64,000 nt of DNA. It comes from Phoronis australis (Eukaryota > Phoronida > Phoronidae). The stretch's first letter is position 1. Each line of letters begins with the position of its first letter. The DNA lies in assembly GCA_002633005.1 (NCBI GenBank), contig NMRA01000560.1, positions 64,001 through 128,000 on the forward strand. Direction: 5' to 3'. Of this stretch, positions 1 to 9,666 are shown in pieces. A model generated the notes under the pieces. It made no database searches. It saw only the letters and a list, made by a program, of their open reading frames with translations, and was not told where the DNA came from. The translations under genes were made by a program, and so were the position numbers.

Positions 1-1
1 G

Positions 2-124
2 GTCCAAAGTAATTTGTTAAGATGGGCCACTCTCAGCAACTGTGGGGAAACTGTGACAGTTGGATGTAGGAGATATGGCAGAGGAAGTGGAGTATGCATT
101 GGAAACAGACAACCTGCGCTTTAA
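2..124 (+). other. Open reading segment at window edge, unrecognised
   Basis: Frame 2 is open from the window edge to a TAA at 122-124 and reads as a cysteine-containing stretch (SNCGETVTVGCRRYGRGSG, then VCIGNRQPAL). Its composition resembles the end of an extracellular module, so it could be the last exon of an upstream gene. I see no acceptor because the window starts here, and I do not recognise the domain. A GTATGC at 92-97 could be a donor but would give phase 0, unlike the phase-1 exons downstream. It may be chance. Confidence 0.2.
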
Positions 125-390
125 GATTGTCAAGGATGTAGCATTGTAAAAATTCAAATGGAGGAAACAGTGCAATAGCTGGACCTGAAAATACTCTGGC
201 GGATCTGCTAAATCCAGTGGTGGTATTATTATGTCAGCAAAGCTGTGTAGGGAAGTAGGCTTGTGTATTTTTGAGTCTGTCCTAGCTTGAAGAAATCGAC
301 CATATGTTTGTTTCGGTCCTCTATTTTAATTGAAACAGAGGTAGCAACCTCGATATAGTAACACTGTCGGTAGAGTTCATAAGTCTACAT

Positions 391-555
391 GTATCGATAG
401 AGTTACTATGTCTATCGATAGACATATTAAGTCTATCGCTAGAGATACTAAGTCTATCGATAGAGACACTAAGTCTATTGATAACGATAGCAATTATACC
501 GATAGAGTTAGTAAGTCTGTCGATAGAGATGGTAAGTTTGTCGATAGAGTTAGCA
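391..555. repeat. 21-bp minisatellite with internal ClaI-like palindromes
   Basis: About eight imperfect head-to-tail copies of a 21-bp unit of the type TCTATCGATAGAGATACTAAG. Each unit carries the palindrome CTATCGATAG or a decayed version. Because 21 is a multiple of three, the array leaves one frame open (a heptad-like KSIDRDT peptide at 408-599). That frame starts and ends within the array and its flank and has no protein-like context, so I read it as a by-product. Confidence 0.85.
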
Positions 556-638
556 AAGGAGAAAAACGTTACCGTGCCGTCCTTTTACAGCCACTGTAGG
601 AAGGAGTGTGGTTTTAACACTTAACGTTATTTTAGAGC

Positions 639-656
639 ATAGGCGGATTTAGGGTA
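639..656. mobile_element. Isolated terminal motif of a DNA transposon
   Basis: CATAGGCGGATTTAGGG matches, with one mismatch, the end of the roughly 1-kb insertion at 22597 (CATAGGTGGATTTAGGG) and resembles the other end of that insertion read in reverse complement (CAGTGGCGGATCTAGG). Only one end is visible here, so it is a fragment. Confidence 0.45.
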
Positions 657-849
657 GTGGTGGAAGGGTAAGGGTCATGGACGCTCTGGACATGATCAGA
701 AAACGTCAAATTGAGGTGTAACCCAAATTTTTGTTCCAAACTACGGCGTCCTAGATTAGCCTGTGTATGATGATGTGGTTAATAACGATAATGACGAGGG
801 TATAGTGGGGTGCCAACTAATTTTATCTATTATTGAAATTACTTTCTAG

Positions 850-1062
850 GTGATTATAACGTGGCATACAAGAAATCCACGAAAATGAGTTCCACACATC
901 CACAAGGATATGGAAAGAATGCCGTTGACGGCAACAGAAACCCAAACTATGAAATGTCTTCTTGCATCCATACTGACTCTGATACGTATGCTTGGTGGAA
1001 AGTGGACCTCGGTGAAGACCGTTGGGTCTTGGGAGTAGATATTGTCAACTTGGTCAAGCCTG
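850..1062 (+). CDS. Exon: N-terminal half of FTP (fucolectin-type) domain 1
   Basis: The exon encodes the first half of an FTP (F5/8C-like, eel-fucolectin/tachylectin-4/pentraxin-1) domain, a calcium-dependent carbohydrate-binding jelly roll found in secreted lectins. Visible signatures are NVAYKKSTKMSST at the start, AVDGNRNPNYEMSSCIHT in the middle and WWKVDLGEDRWVLGVDIVNL towards the end. The acceptor TTTCTAG ends at 849 and the donor GTAAGT starts at 1063. Both flanking introns are phase 1 and the length is 213 bp, identical to the FTP exon at 31087-31299. The frame has no ATG; it opens at the splice site. Its C-terminal partner is best matched by 11703-11912: the leftover G joins CA to give an Ala codon and a continuous domain. 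The R-x-D-x4-R segment that contacts fucose in eel agglutinin is not conserved here (NLVKP follows), so ligand specificity is uncertain. Earlier exons of the gene are not in the window. Confidence 0.88.
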
Positions 1063-1800
1063 GTAAGTCTCCGATACGCTTCTCGCGTAAAAAATGTGGT
1101 AAAAATCAATCGTCTGTCGATCAAATTACAATTTACGCCGCTTATTTTAGATATGTTGGTTTAATCCTCAATTATGGTCTCCGACAGGCATACATATGTC
1201 TCCAGTATTAAGAAAACGTCTTTTTAGCGTGCTCAATTTTTGTTTTCATGCCGTAAATTTTGTTTGTTCTGTTTAAAATTTCCCGACAAAATTGCCCGAC
1301 CCATCGGCTGATATTTCACAGCTGGGTCCTGCTCAGTCACTTAAAATCGAAAGTAATTGTGTTTTCCCAATCAAGAAGCAAATTGATTCACGAGTTTTAA
1401 TACAAATTTTGCGTTAAAATTTCAACTGCTGTATTTTCCGTCAAAACTTCAAAAATACCCCCAGTGACTAATTGTAAGGTTTACAACTACACGGCTTTGC
1501 AGGGTGACATTTTGGGGGTAGTGAGAACACAGACTGGACATTAATATACGTGAAGTCACGTGTATCTAGAGCAGCCATTTGGTGTCGCAACTTGCTGCCA
1601 ACAACACGCGTGGTTGTTGGTAGATAAGGCAATTTAGTATATTAACCCTTTTGCTACATCGCATAAAACCCAAGGCCGTAGGAAGCGGGGAACCGGGGGA
1701 AGGGGGTCCATTCCCCTCAAAATTTGCAGGCGTAAGGGTTAAACCATGCAACCGACATAAGCTTGGTGACGGGGAGAATCCAGGTAAGAAATACTACATG
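1063..1800. other. Intron sequence with dispersed repeat fragments
   Basis: No exon is visible. Around 1559-1673 lies a segment also present near 44436-44540, sharing TTAACCCTTTTGCTACATCG with matching flanks, so it is a dispersed repeat. The G-rich stretch at about 1680-1725 resembles the interior of the element inserted at 22597. The rest is AT-rich and I see nothing in it. Confidence 0.5.
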
Positions 1801-1884
1801 TACGAATACGAATGAGAGAGAAAATTCAAGAGAACATTTTTGCAAGTGAGTATCAGTGCATGGCTTACACTTTGAGAGCCCTGG

Positions 1885-2092
1885 CCAGGACATTGTTGTT
1901 AGGGTCTCCGTTTTTGATTGAAATTAAACTTATTGCTCGTCAACTTGGAAAATTTCTCCGCCAGTCCGCCAGATGTCGTTTCGCTGTAGACAGCGCCCTC
2001 TCTGTGCCGTCTGCCATTTTGTGCTGGTATCGTTCATTCTATTTAGCTCTCAATAAACCTCAGTGTTCGTCCACAGTTGTTCGTTCTGCATA
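1885..2092 (+). mobile_element. Probable 3' part of the 5' LTR of a retrotransposon
   Basis: Directly upstream of the gag reading frame is a promoter-like and polyadenylation-like segment: TATTTAGC near 2040, AATAAA at 2052, then a short GT/T-rich tract ending near TTCTGCA at 2092, followed by what could be a primer-binding region. Its start is not defined (a TGTTGTTAGGG near 1894 is a candidate) and no matching 3' LTR was found downstream, consistent with a 3'-truncated copy. The assignment rests mainly on position. Confidence 0.45.
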
Positions 2093-2238
2093 AACAATTG
2101 CCTTCTGGCGTTGTGACAGCGTTATGTAAAACGCAGTTTACGCCCGATCCCCGTCAATTACCGCAGCGCACGTAAGCTATCCCATTTCAAAGGGGGACGA
2201 GCCAGTTCACACTACAACTGGCCGTCCACACATCTACC

Positions 2239-2945
2239 GTGACAACTGACATTGTTTTGCACTTTATCCGCACCTGCAACATGACGCAGAGAGCGCCTAA
2301 ACAGTGGCCGTTAACAAAGAACGAAACAATAACAACTTTTGAGGCTTGGCGTCAGAACCTACTGTACATACTCTCCCTTGACAAGATTTTTGCTGACTTC
2401 CTAGTTCACGGCGTGTCATGGAGGAAGAAGAGTCCTACCTCACCTCGCCGGGGTTTGATCGCCGACGGTGATGGCGTCCCTGAAGATCACAGGAGGACTG
2501 CTGCTCAGAAGTGTCAACACCTGGAGCTCCTGCTTGGCCAAGTGGCAAACTACTGCCCAGTAATTTCTCGCAATACCATAGTGAAGAACTCCACATCACT
2601 GGCAAGCCATTCGTTCGCATTACGGCCTACAGTCTACCGGTGCTCACTTTTTAGACTTCAGCAACATCGTCCCCGAAGCTGATGAGCAGACAGAAGGCCT
2701 GTATCAAAGACTCGTCTCATTTATCGAAGACGGTCTACTACAGGCCCACGGTACCATTCCACATCACGACGAAGTAGTCACCGTAGATGAAGAGCTGACC
2801 CCCACACTAGAGAAAATGGTTGTTCTCACATGCTTAAAACCTGATCTCCCTAACCTAGTAAAGCAACGTTACGGCAATGAACTCCGATCTCGTACCCTAG
2901 CCACGCTAAAACCAGAGATCTCTCAAGCTATGGACTCGTTGCTTG
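2239..2945 (+). pseudogene. gag: LTR retrotransposon gag remnant
   Basis: The translation has the look of a retroelement capsid precursor: a start region with TFEAWRQNLLYILSLD at about residues 33-48, which is typical of invertebrate gag proteins, then charged helical sequence. The frame is open from 2239 to 2682. The capsid-like reading then continues in another frame from about 2655 to 2945 ([19 protein letters not shown], then [20 protein letters not shown]), so a frameshift lies near 2640. It feeds directly into the zinc-knuckle/protease frame downstream. It sits in the long intron after exon 850-1062 and has no host role visible. It is a decayed copy. Confidence 0.72.
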
Positions 2946-3542
2946 ACGAAAACAAAACACACTGCAGGTGCTAAGCTACTACGCAACAGTAGTAGCAAAT
3001 TCGACTCCAAACACTCTAACTTCCACACACCCAAACGGACCTCAACCAACAGACCATCGTGCCCCCTGTGTGTGCAACCTCGTCGTGCGGAGACACAGCA
3101 TTTTCTCAGCAAATGCCCATTTCTTCCACCACAAGATCGTCTTTTCATGAGTAAGGCGCGACAACTTACCTGTTTAGTTGACCATAGTGTAGATGACGCC
3201 AATGTGGACGATGACGACGACTGCTCTAACTTTCGAGTGTCACTCCATCGTGTCCGTGTGAACAAGTCTTCTACTTTCAAAGTGTTTTACACTCATCATC
3301 CTGTTGTCCTCACCGTTGACACAGGCGCTGAGACTAATATGATTAAGGCATCCTTCGCAAGGTTCATCGACGCCCCCATCAAACCCAGTACTCAGTGCGC
3401 TTTCCAAGCTGACGACAAGTCACCGTTGTCCGTAGTCGGGGAAACATCACTCACGGTTTCCCGAAATGACCAAAATTGCTCCTCGAGGCGCTCGTCGTTG
3501 ACGATCTGGACGTCGATGTTTTGGCTGGGACCCCATTCATGA
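2943..3542 (+). pseudogene. pol: Retrotransposon nucleocapsid zinc knuckle and aspartic protease
   Basis: One open frame carries a C-x2-C-x9-H-x4-C zinc knuckle (CPLCVQPRRAETQHFLSKC) followed about 80 residues later by an aspartic protease active site with the motif VDTGAETNM. In the Ty3/gypsy and BEL/Pao groups this order precedes reverse transcriptase. The protease frame breaks shortly after (around 3470-3545) and continues in a second frame from 3476 (MLLEALVVDDLDVDVLAGTP). The DTG triad itself is intact, but the element as a whole is disrupted by frameshifts, so no active enzyme is expected. Confidence 0.78.
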
Positions 3543-4320
3543 CTTCCAACGATATCGCTGTTCGACCAGCAAAGCGTCAAATCACGATCCGAGGGACTGA
3601 CATAATCACCTACGGCTCTGGGACAAAGTCTGCCACAACCCCACACCATGTCCGCCTCAAGCCGTCACATCTGTTACGATCGCCGAGGTGCTCCACAATT
3701 TTGTTCCCAGGGGATTTTTTGGAGGTTACCGTCCCACCTGATGTTGATCCTGATGGATTCCTTGCCATTGAGCCATGGCTTGATACTGGCATCCACTCAA
3801 GTAAGCCATGGCCTCAACCTGCTTTCCTTGCCATTGAGCCATGGCTTGATACTGGCATCCACTCAAGTAAGCCATGGCCTCAACCTGCTATAGTTGAGTC
3901 TGTAGGCGGTAAGATTCGGATTGTAAATTCTTCCATGGAACCATACAACATCCCTCGTAACAACCACTTTGGTCAAGTTCGCGCAACCGCCCCGAACTTC
4001 CAGCTAGTCACGGACTCTGTACCACCAACCAGCTCCACGCGTACTGTCACAGAACTTCCCACATCACAGTATTCGAGCTCTGTTGTGTTGACCCTGACTG
4101 TTTGCTGTCACCTGAGACCAGACAACTGTTTTGCAGTGCCATGAATGAGTACAACCAGGTGTTTAGCCCTCGCGTTCCTGGCTGCAATGGTTCTGCCGGT
4201 CCATCCAAGGCTATGGTGAACATGGGTCCCGTCCAACCACCCCAGCGTCCCGTCCAACCACCCCAGCGTCCCGTCCAACCACCCCCAGCGAAAGGGACGT
4301 GTCCCACAATATTCTCGTGA
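3476..4320 (+). pseudogene. pol: Protease-RT linker with in-frame tandem duplications
   Basis: The frame 3476-4144 continues the protease fold (LAGTPFMTSNDIAVRPAKRQ, typical of the C-terminal part of retroelement proteases) and runs into a linker. Two internal tandem duplications preserve the frame: a 66-bp unit at 3758-3823 repeated at 3824-3889 (22 residues, beginning FLAIEPWLDTG), and a 21-bp unit repeated three times at about 4228-4291 (PVQPPQR). The second array is read in the frame starting at 4102. The duplications look recent because the two 66-bp copies are essentially identical, and may reflect slippage or assembly. Confidence 0.7.
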
Positions 4321-4327
4321 CAAACTC

Positions 4328-4810
4328 GTGGATTTACAAACCAAGTGTGATGAACTTGAGAAGGAAGCTATCTTTCTTCGACGGGAGGACATCGGCATAA
4401 CTGTCGAGTACCTGAATTCTTCTTTTCTAGTGAAGAAGCCAAACGGTAGGTTTCGTCTAGTTACTGCCTTCGCGAATGTCGGTCGTTACTGCAAGCCCCA
4501 ACCGTCCCTTATGCCAGATGTAGATACCGCAATTTGCACCCTCGTATGCTGGAGATACCTCATCGTTACGGACCTCACCAGTGCCAGATACCATTGGACC
4601 GTTCTTCTATGAAATACTGTGGCGTCTGCACTCTCTTTAAAGGAGTGCGTGTCTATGCTGCCATGGGTATGCCCGGCTCAGAAACTGCACTCGAAAAACT
4701 CATGTGTCGCGTCCTTGGAGACCTTCTTCAAGAGGGCAAAGTCGCAAAACTGGCTGATGATTTGTATTGCGGCGCGAATATCCCAGATGATCTCCTTACA
4801 ATATGAACCC
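4328..4810 (+). pseudogene. pol: Retrotransposon reverse transcriptase remnant
   Basis: The fingers/palm signature is clear: [18 protein letters not shown], then LIVTDLTSA (the first catalytic Asp), then a region with [20 protein letters not shown], and the catalytic pair in [12 protein letters not shown], corresponding to YxDD with Leu-Ala in front. Pieces lie in at least two frames (4328-4612, then 4534-4806), so a frameshift falls between about 4580 and 4620. A stop at 4804-4806 breaks the thumb. The order protease, RT, RNase H fits Ty3/gypsy or BEL/Pao; I cannot separate them from sequence memory alone. Confidence 0.75.
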
Positions 4811-5750
4811 GTGTACTCCAGGCCCTAGACAGGTGTAACCTCCATCTTTCACCTACCAAGACCGTCGTTTGCCCAAGGTCGACCACTGTCCTGGGGTGGA
4901 TTTGGTCGGATGGCAATATCTCCGCGAGCGAGCCCTCATCTTATAGCTACACTCTCGTCCTGTCCTAAACCTGATTATGTCTGTGGTTTAAGTTCCTTCA
5001 TTGGTGCCTACAAAGCTCTTGGTCGAGTCCTACCTGCGTGTTCCCAAGCTCTTGCACCGTTAGAAGAGTCAATTGCAGGCATGAAATCCCAGGATAAGGT
5101 ACCATGGAGTGACAGTCTTCGTGATTCCTTCGATCGCGCCCAACAGTCTCTCAAGTCGCACAAGAGCATCTTGTTACGAAGACCCTCAGACCAATTGTGG
5201 ATCGTCACTAGTCATTGAATAGGGGCAACGTTCTATGTCACACAAGAGCAGAAGCTGTGTCTTGCTGCGTTTTACAGCGCCAAACTTGGCAAACACCAAG
5301 TCACTTGGCTCGCGTGCGAGATTGAGGCTCTATCTATAGCTGCTGCCGTCAAACACTTCAGTCTGTTTATTATCCAATCGAAGCACCGTACCTGTCTTCT
5401 CACAGACAGCAAGCCGTGTGTCCAAGCAGTAGAGAAACTATGTAGAGGAGAACTCTCATCTAGTCCTCGTGTAACCTCGTTTCTATCTATTGTCAGTCGC
5501 TACCAGGTTCACTTGTCACACATAGCTGGTTCCTGATCTTCGACGTGTCCATGTTCATCTGAAACAGGGCACTTGTCCTTCTAAGAAGCTCACTTCCTTA
5601 CCAGACGTGAAGCGTTACCTCAGGGTTACCACTATCTCCCGTGATGGTATACTCGTTGTACGTCAAAGCCAACCCCTGTTTGGTGCTTCCAAGATGATTG
5701 TCTTGCCCCGGGCTGTTCTTGAAGAGTTGCTTACTGCCTCTTAATTTCTT
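4811..5750 (+). pseudogene. pol: Retrotransposon RT connection, RNase H and truncated integrase
   Basis: After the RT palm the translation continues in changing frames with CGLSSFIGAYKALGRVLPAC (the RT connection typical of LTR elements), then RNase H-like segments including [20 protein letters not shown] (the catalytic Glu region) and [16 protein letters not shown] (the catalytic Asp region). A final piece near 5600-5745 (VTTISRDGILVVRQSQPLFG) resembles the sequence just before an integrase zinc-binding domain. No H-H-C-C or D-D-E core follows. The element therefore stops in early integrase, and sequence from 5750 on is unrelated AT-rich DNA. Confidence 0.68.
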
Positions 5751-6690
5751 TACGGGCGTTACATGTAGACTATTTTCGAATTTGTCTCATGTTTTTGATA
5801 ATTTAACGCAAATCACAGCTGTAATATTTAAAATTCTACTTGTGCTTATAACTTCTGCATCAGACACCAGAGGTTAGTTATAAATATTTGCATCCATGTT
5901 TCAATGGTCAATCAATTTAATGAAATCTGTTTGCAGAATCTCCTTTTGATGAAATATTTTGTGTAGTGTGTGTTCTGCAGTTTGAGACCTTAAATTCCAA
6001 AAAAGATATTGCCTATAGCCCTGCGCTTACACAGACCATCGAAAAAGCGCAAATTAGTTTAATGACTTGGGTGTATGCTGGAATGGGGCTCTGAGCGATC
6101 AGTTTATAGGGACCACCAGAAGTGAGGGAAAAGTAGGGAATTGCCCTCAAAGAAGAGAATCTTGAGCTTTGGGCACAAGTTGCCATTTGTCCTACAAGAC
6201 TGGAACGGATCTTGGTGAGATGGAGAGCGGAAACGTTAGATCCTGTACTAAAACGTCTTGATGCACAAGCCCAGGATATTGCACGGGTCTGTTAAAAGTG
6301 GATACCAGCATCGATCTATTGGATCCCAATGTCCAGCCCAAAGACGCAGTGGTGAACATTAGCATGGCAGGATTGCCACTTCAACAGTCAACGTACATGA
6401 AACAATAAGCATGGGGCAGGTAGTGTTATCGCACTTCGAGAAAGGCTGCCAGTACGTTAGGAACACAAGTGGGCAATCACTGATGAAGATCCTTGTCCTT
6501 TAATGTAGAACAAGGATATTGGAGATCGAGACATCCCATGAAGAAGTTTGCTCCATTATTGTACAACAGGACGTGAAATGTGCATATGAACTTAACAAAT
6601 TTTAGGTTGTTTCGGATGTCAAAAAAGTATTTGTCCTTCGTATGCATTACTAAGACAAGGAACAGCTTCAATTACCACAACCATGAAATC
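5751..6690. other. Intronic sequence, no gene recognised
   Basis: AT-rich DNA without convincing exons. From about 6100 the composition and broken reading frames suggest the decayed upstream part of the repetitive-element protein recognisable from 6740 onwards, but no motif supports this strongly. Confidence 0.4.
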
Positions 6691-6739
6691 ACGTAGTAAG
6701 CGTGGAACAGTCGAACACATAAAGTTAACAATGAAAACA

Positions 6740-7100
6740 TGTAGCGATATTGTGAAGTTCTCCTCCCTGCCCATGCGCTGTTGGGGTGTAACACGTTGGC
6801 ATGCTACTGTGGAATTGGAAAGGGATCCATCGTTAAAATATTGAAGGCTGAACATGACCTGTCTGCCATCGGCACTAGAAATGCACATTTTTCTGATGTC
6901 ATGAAACAGGCCACTAAATGTATGTGCGCCTGTTATGGAATGAAGAGAATCAGGAAGACTACTGGTATGGGGAAGAGCAATGGCAAGAAATATATGTCCA
7001 TCCCCAAACTGTCACCGACAACAGAGGCATTCAAAGAGAACGTAAACGTAAACAGAGCCCATTACCAGTCAGTCATGTGGTGGAATGTCACCAGCTCTTC
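6740..7100 (+). pseudogene. Remnant of a repetitive-element protein (HALLGCNT type)
   Basis: The frame entering 6781 reads CEVLLPAHALLGCNTLACYC followed by GKGSIVKILKAE, then SVMWWN at its end. A HALTGCDT-like segment followed by a glycine/lysine-rich turn occurs in multicopy hypothetical proteins of invertebrate genomes that are probably mobile-element encoded; the function is not known to me. The copy lacks a visible start and is cut near 7080-7100, where LINE-like sequence begins. The protein resumes at about 7500. Confidence 0.55.
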
Positions 7101-7495
7101 AAATGTCCCCTCATCGAATACCTGAGAGACTCACTCTTTCGTGCACTCAATGATAACCAATCAATTGTTAACGCTCTCAATTCCTGTAATAATATCCCTA
7201 CTAGAGTTACATTATTGTTCTCAACGAATTCCTCCTAAGCAACGTTAGCAAATTTTTATGTACCGTTTATCAATATTGTTGCATCTGATTTCCCTACACG
7301 AATCTGTACATATTTTTGTTTTACATAACTGTAATAGCATATCTAAGTATTGGAATACTTATTTTAGATACTACTTAATTGTATATACCTCTATGTATAT
7401 AAGTTTCATTTATGAATTGTTTACAACCCAGATATAATGCTTCGTGGTTTCTGGGTTTGTTATTATTTCTTTGTATGTTCTGTATATCCTTCATT
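7078..7495 (+). mobile_element. LINE 3'-end fragment inserted in the preceding remnant
   Basis: The frame running to 7238 ends with CHQLFKCPLIEYLRDSLFRA followed by a stop at 7236-7238. This resembles the extreme C-terminus of CR1/L2-like LINE ORF2 proteins (an H-x2-F-x-CP-type knuckle followed by LR). AT-rich 3'-UTR-like DNA follows, without an obvious poly(A) tail. It separates two parts of one element-encoded protein (6740-7100 and 7500-7740), which is why I infer an insertion. Confidence 0.45.
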
Positions 7496-7499
7496 AAAG

Positions 7500-7745
7500 A
7501 TATATCACTTAAAAAACCAGCTCTAGATCCAGAGGATTATGGATGGAAGAAAGATGCCATAAACAAATCATTCTCACCATCTATAATTCCGCATGGTGTG
7601 CAACTCGCTCCTATTGCATACTAGTGGTGATTAGTGTGACCGTAAAGGTCAGATTTCACGAAATTCAAGTAGATACAATTGCAGAGTCAATTTTCTATCC
7701 CGCACAATATTTTGGGCACATTATACTGTAGTCAATAAGCATTTG
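7500..7745 (+). pseudogene. C-terminal continuation of the HALLGCNT-type protein
   Basis: KKPALDPEDYGWKKDAINKS at about 7510-7570 and the following SPSIIPHGVQLAPI match the usual continuation of this protein family, as I recall it: a D-P-x-x-Y/W-GW segment, then P-x-G-x-x-LAP. A further frame from about 7640 (CDRKGQISRNSSRYNCR) looks like the Cys-rich tail with several cysteines lost. Frames change at about 7620, so it is dead. Family recognition is from memory of repetitive proteins, not a named domain. Confidence 0.45.
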
Positions 7746-7974
7746 AAACGTCTTGTGACTGGTGTCCATTCGATAGTTTATTGTCCTGGGTTTATGCAAT
7801 TAATCAAATTTGGTCATCTACTACTTTATATACCCTGGGTATCAGACAAAACTAGAATTTGCTGTGTTGTGTAATAAATTAAAGATTATTTATATTTATG
7901 ATGTAATAACAGATTACATTAAATTCATCAGTAAAATACCAAAATAATTTACATGTGGTGCCCCCCGTAAGAAA

Positions 7975-8515
7975 GTTACGAGCAGAAACAGAATTTTTGT
8001 TAATGGCTGCCTCTATTTGCATAAATTATGCTTATTCATCGTGCAACTTGCAAACTGATTTCATTAACCTAATTGACCATAGGAAAATAGGTTCAAATAT
8101 CATGAGAGTTTACCTATGGTGCTTGGTACCGCAGCTATAAGCACAAGTAGATATATGCACAAGTAAAATTTTGAATAATGGCATAAATTATGCAAATTGA
8201 CAATGTATTCACCAAAAAACTTGCACTATTGAATTCTTTGACCATAGAAACATGAGTAGAAACGTCAAAATTATTTGGCTGCAGTGCTTGGTAAGGAAAT
8301 TCTAAGCAAAAATAGAATTTTACATAATGGCTGTCTTAGTTTGCATAAATTATGCAAATTGACAATGTATTCACCTAAAAAGTAGCATTATTAAATTTGT
8401 TGACCATGAAAACATGGATAAAACGTCAAAATTATCGGGCTTCAATGATTGGTTAGGAAATTATAAGCAAAAATAGAATTTTACTTAATGGCGACCTTAA
8501 TTTGCATATTTAAAA
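7975..8515. repeat. Tandem repeat, about 160-bp unit, three copies
   Basis: Three diverged units contain AATAGAATTTT..AATGGC, GCATAAATTATGCAAATTGA and a GACCATRRAAACAT segment. The motif GCAAATTGACAATGTATTCACC recurs at about 8194 and 8354, giving a 160-bp period; the first unit is more diverged. The perfect palindrome TTTGCATAAATTATGCAAA lies in the central unit. Confidence 0.75.
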
Positions 8516-9444
8516 AGATGCTCAAGGGTTGCGAACGGTCACCCCCTTAAATCATGGTTACTTAACCCTAAGCTACATGAAACTGCAAAGAAAAAACTTT
8601 ATCTGGCAAAACCAGGTTCAGCCCCCTGGCTCCCGGACTATTTTACTCTGTTTACACATTTCTTAATCATATTACGTCGCTGAACGACTTTCCCGTGAGA
8701 TTTACCTTCACGCTCTGGCTGCAGTCTGGTGGTTAAAAACAGAAAGTTGCCTAATAAGATGACCTGAAATAGCGACTTGTGAGCATTCTATCGTTGTCAC
8801 GTAAATAGTGCAACGAGCGCCCCAGTTCTACTTAACTTAGGGAGAGAGTACGCTAACGTGAATGGAGATAATTTCACATTTTTATTATTTGTTTTATGTT
8901 GTTTTTTTGTTTACAATGTACTAAATGTAACGTTGAGATACTTTTTAACTTGAATCTGCCATTGACTGATGAGCAGACGAGACGATTACACTTTGCCGGC
9001 AACGACATTTGTAACGTTGGAAAGTCTTTGATTTGATTTGGTCACGTTGTATTTGTTCTGTTTTTGGCTTTCAAACTTGCCGAATCGACTCTCTTAATTG
9101 CGAAAATTAGGGAAAAGCCATCCAAGCTCACGGCCCGACTCGCTGGTCCTGGAGGTCACCTCTTGTTTTATGTTAGATCGAGTCGAGACTGGGTCTAAGG
9201 GGTTGTGGGTCGTGGGTAGAGGGGTCGTGGAGTGTGGGGGTCGAGCGGGGCTTAGAACAATCCTTTATTATTTCTCTTCTCCAAAAAAGTCATAGGTATT
9301 TTATTGGACTTTCTAGGTCTGTGTCAAATCTTTGTTTCTATTGGCAAATGGACAATCATGGCAAAGTCATTACTTTATATTACCTTGTAGTCGCGACTCC
9401 CGTTTAATACGCCTATGGTTCCAGTGTCATTTTTTCACTTTCAG
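8516..9444. other. Intron upstream of the kringle exon
   Basis: No coding signature was recognised. The last 20 bases before the exon form a good polypyrimidine tract (TTTTTTCACTTTCAG at 9430-9444). Confidence 0.5.
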
Positions 9445-9666
9445 ATGACTGCAAACACAGCAACGCAAAAGATGCCTATTCTGGTACTGCACGACGGACC
9501 AGTGACCACGGACAACCGTGCGTTAATTGGTACGAAGGGAGTGCCAGATTTCGTGAGCTTCCTGAAAATTTTTGTCGAAATCCTGACGGCGAGTCCGTTG
9601 GACCTTGGTGTTATTCGAGAACAGGCGGAAGGGATTGGAGGCCTTGTAACATTGCAAAATGTGGAA
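9445..9666 (+). CDS. Exon: complete kringle domain
   Basis: A single exon encodes one whole kringle, a triple-disulphide extracellular binding module of about 75-80 residues. The frame is entered with a split codon and reads DDCKHSNAKDAYSGTAR at the start; WYEGSARFRELPENFCRNPDG and GPWCY lie in the middle; RDWRPCNIAKCG closes the domain. Six cysteines are present with kringle spacing, and the hallmark CRNPDG and GPWCY motifs are intact. Acceptor AG ends at 9444 and donor GTAAGT starts at 9667. Both flanking introns are phase 1 and the length is 222 bp (74 codons), so inclusion or skipping keeps the frame. It lies between the two halves of FTP domain 1 on the same strand. Either it is alternatively spliced or it belongs to a different transcript arrangement. 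No ATG is expected inside the exon. Confidence 0.9.

Noticed and set aside
408-599. 63-codon ATG open frame with KSIDRDT-like repeats
   Set aside because: Produced by the 21-bp minisatellite; no domain and no splice or promoter context.
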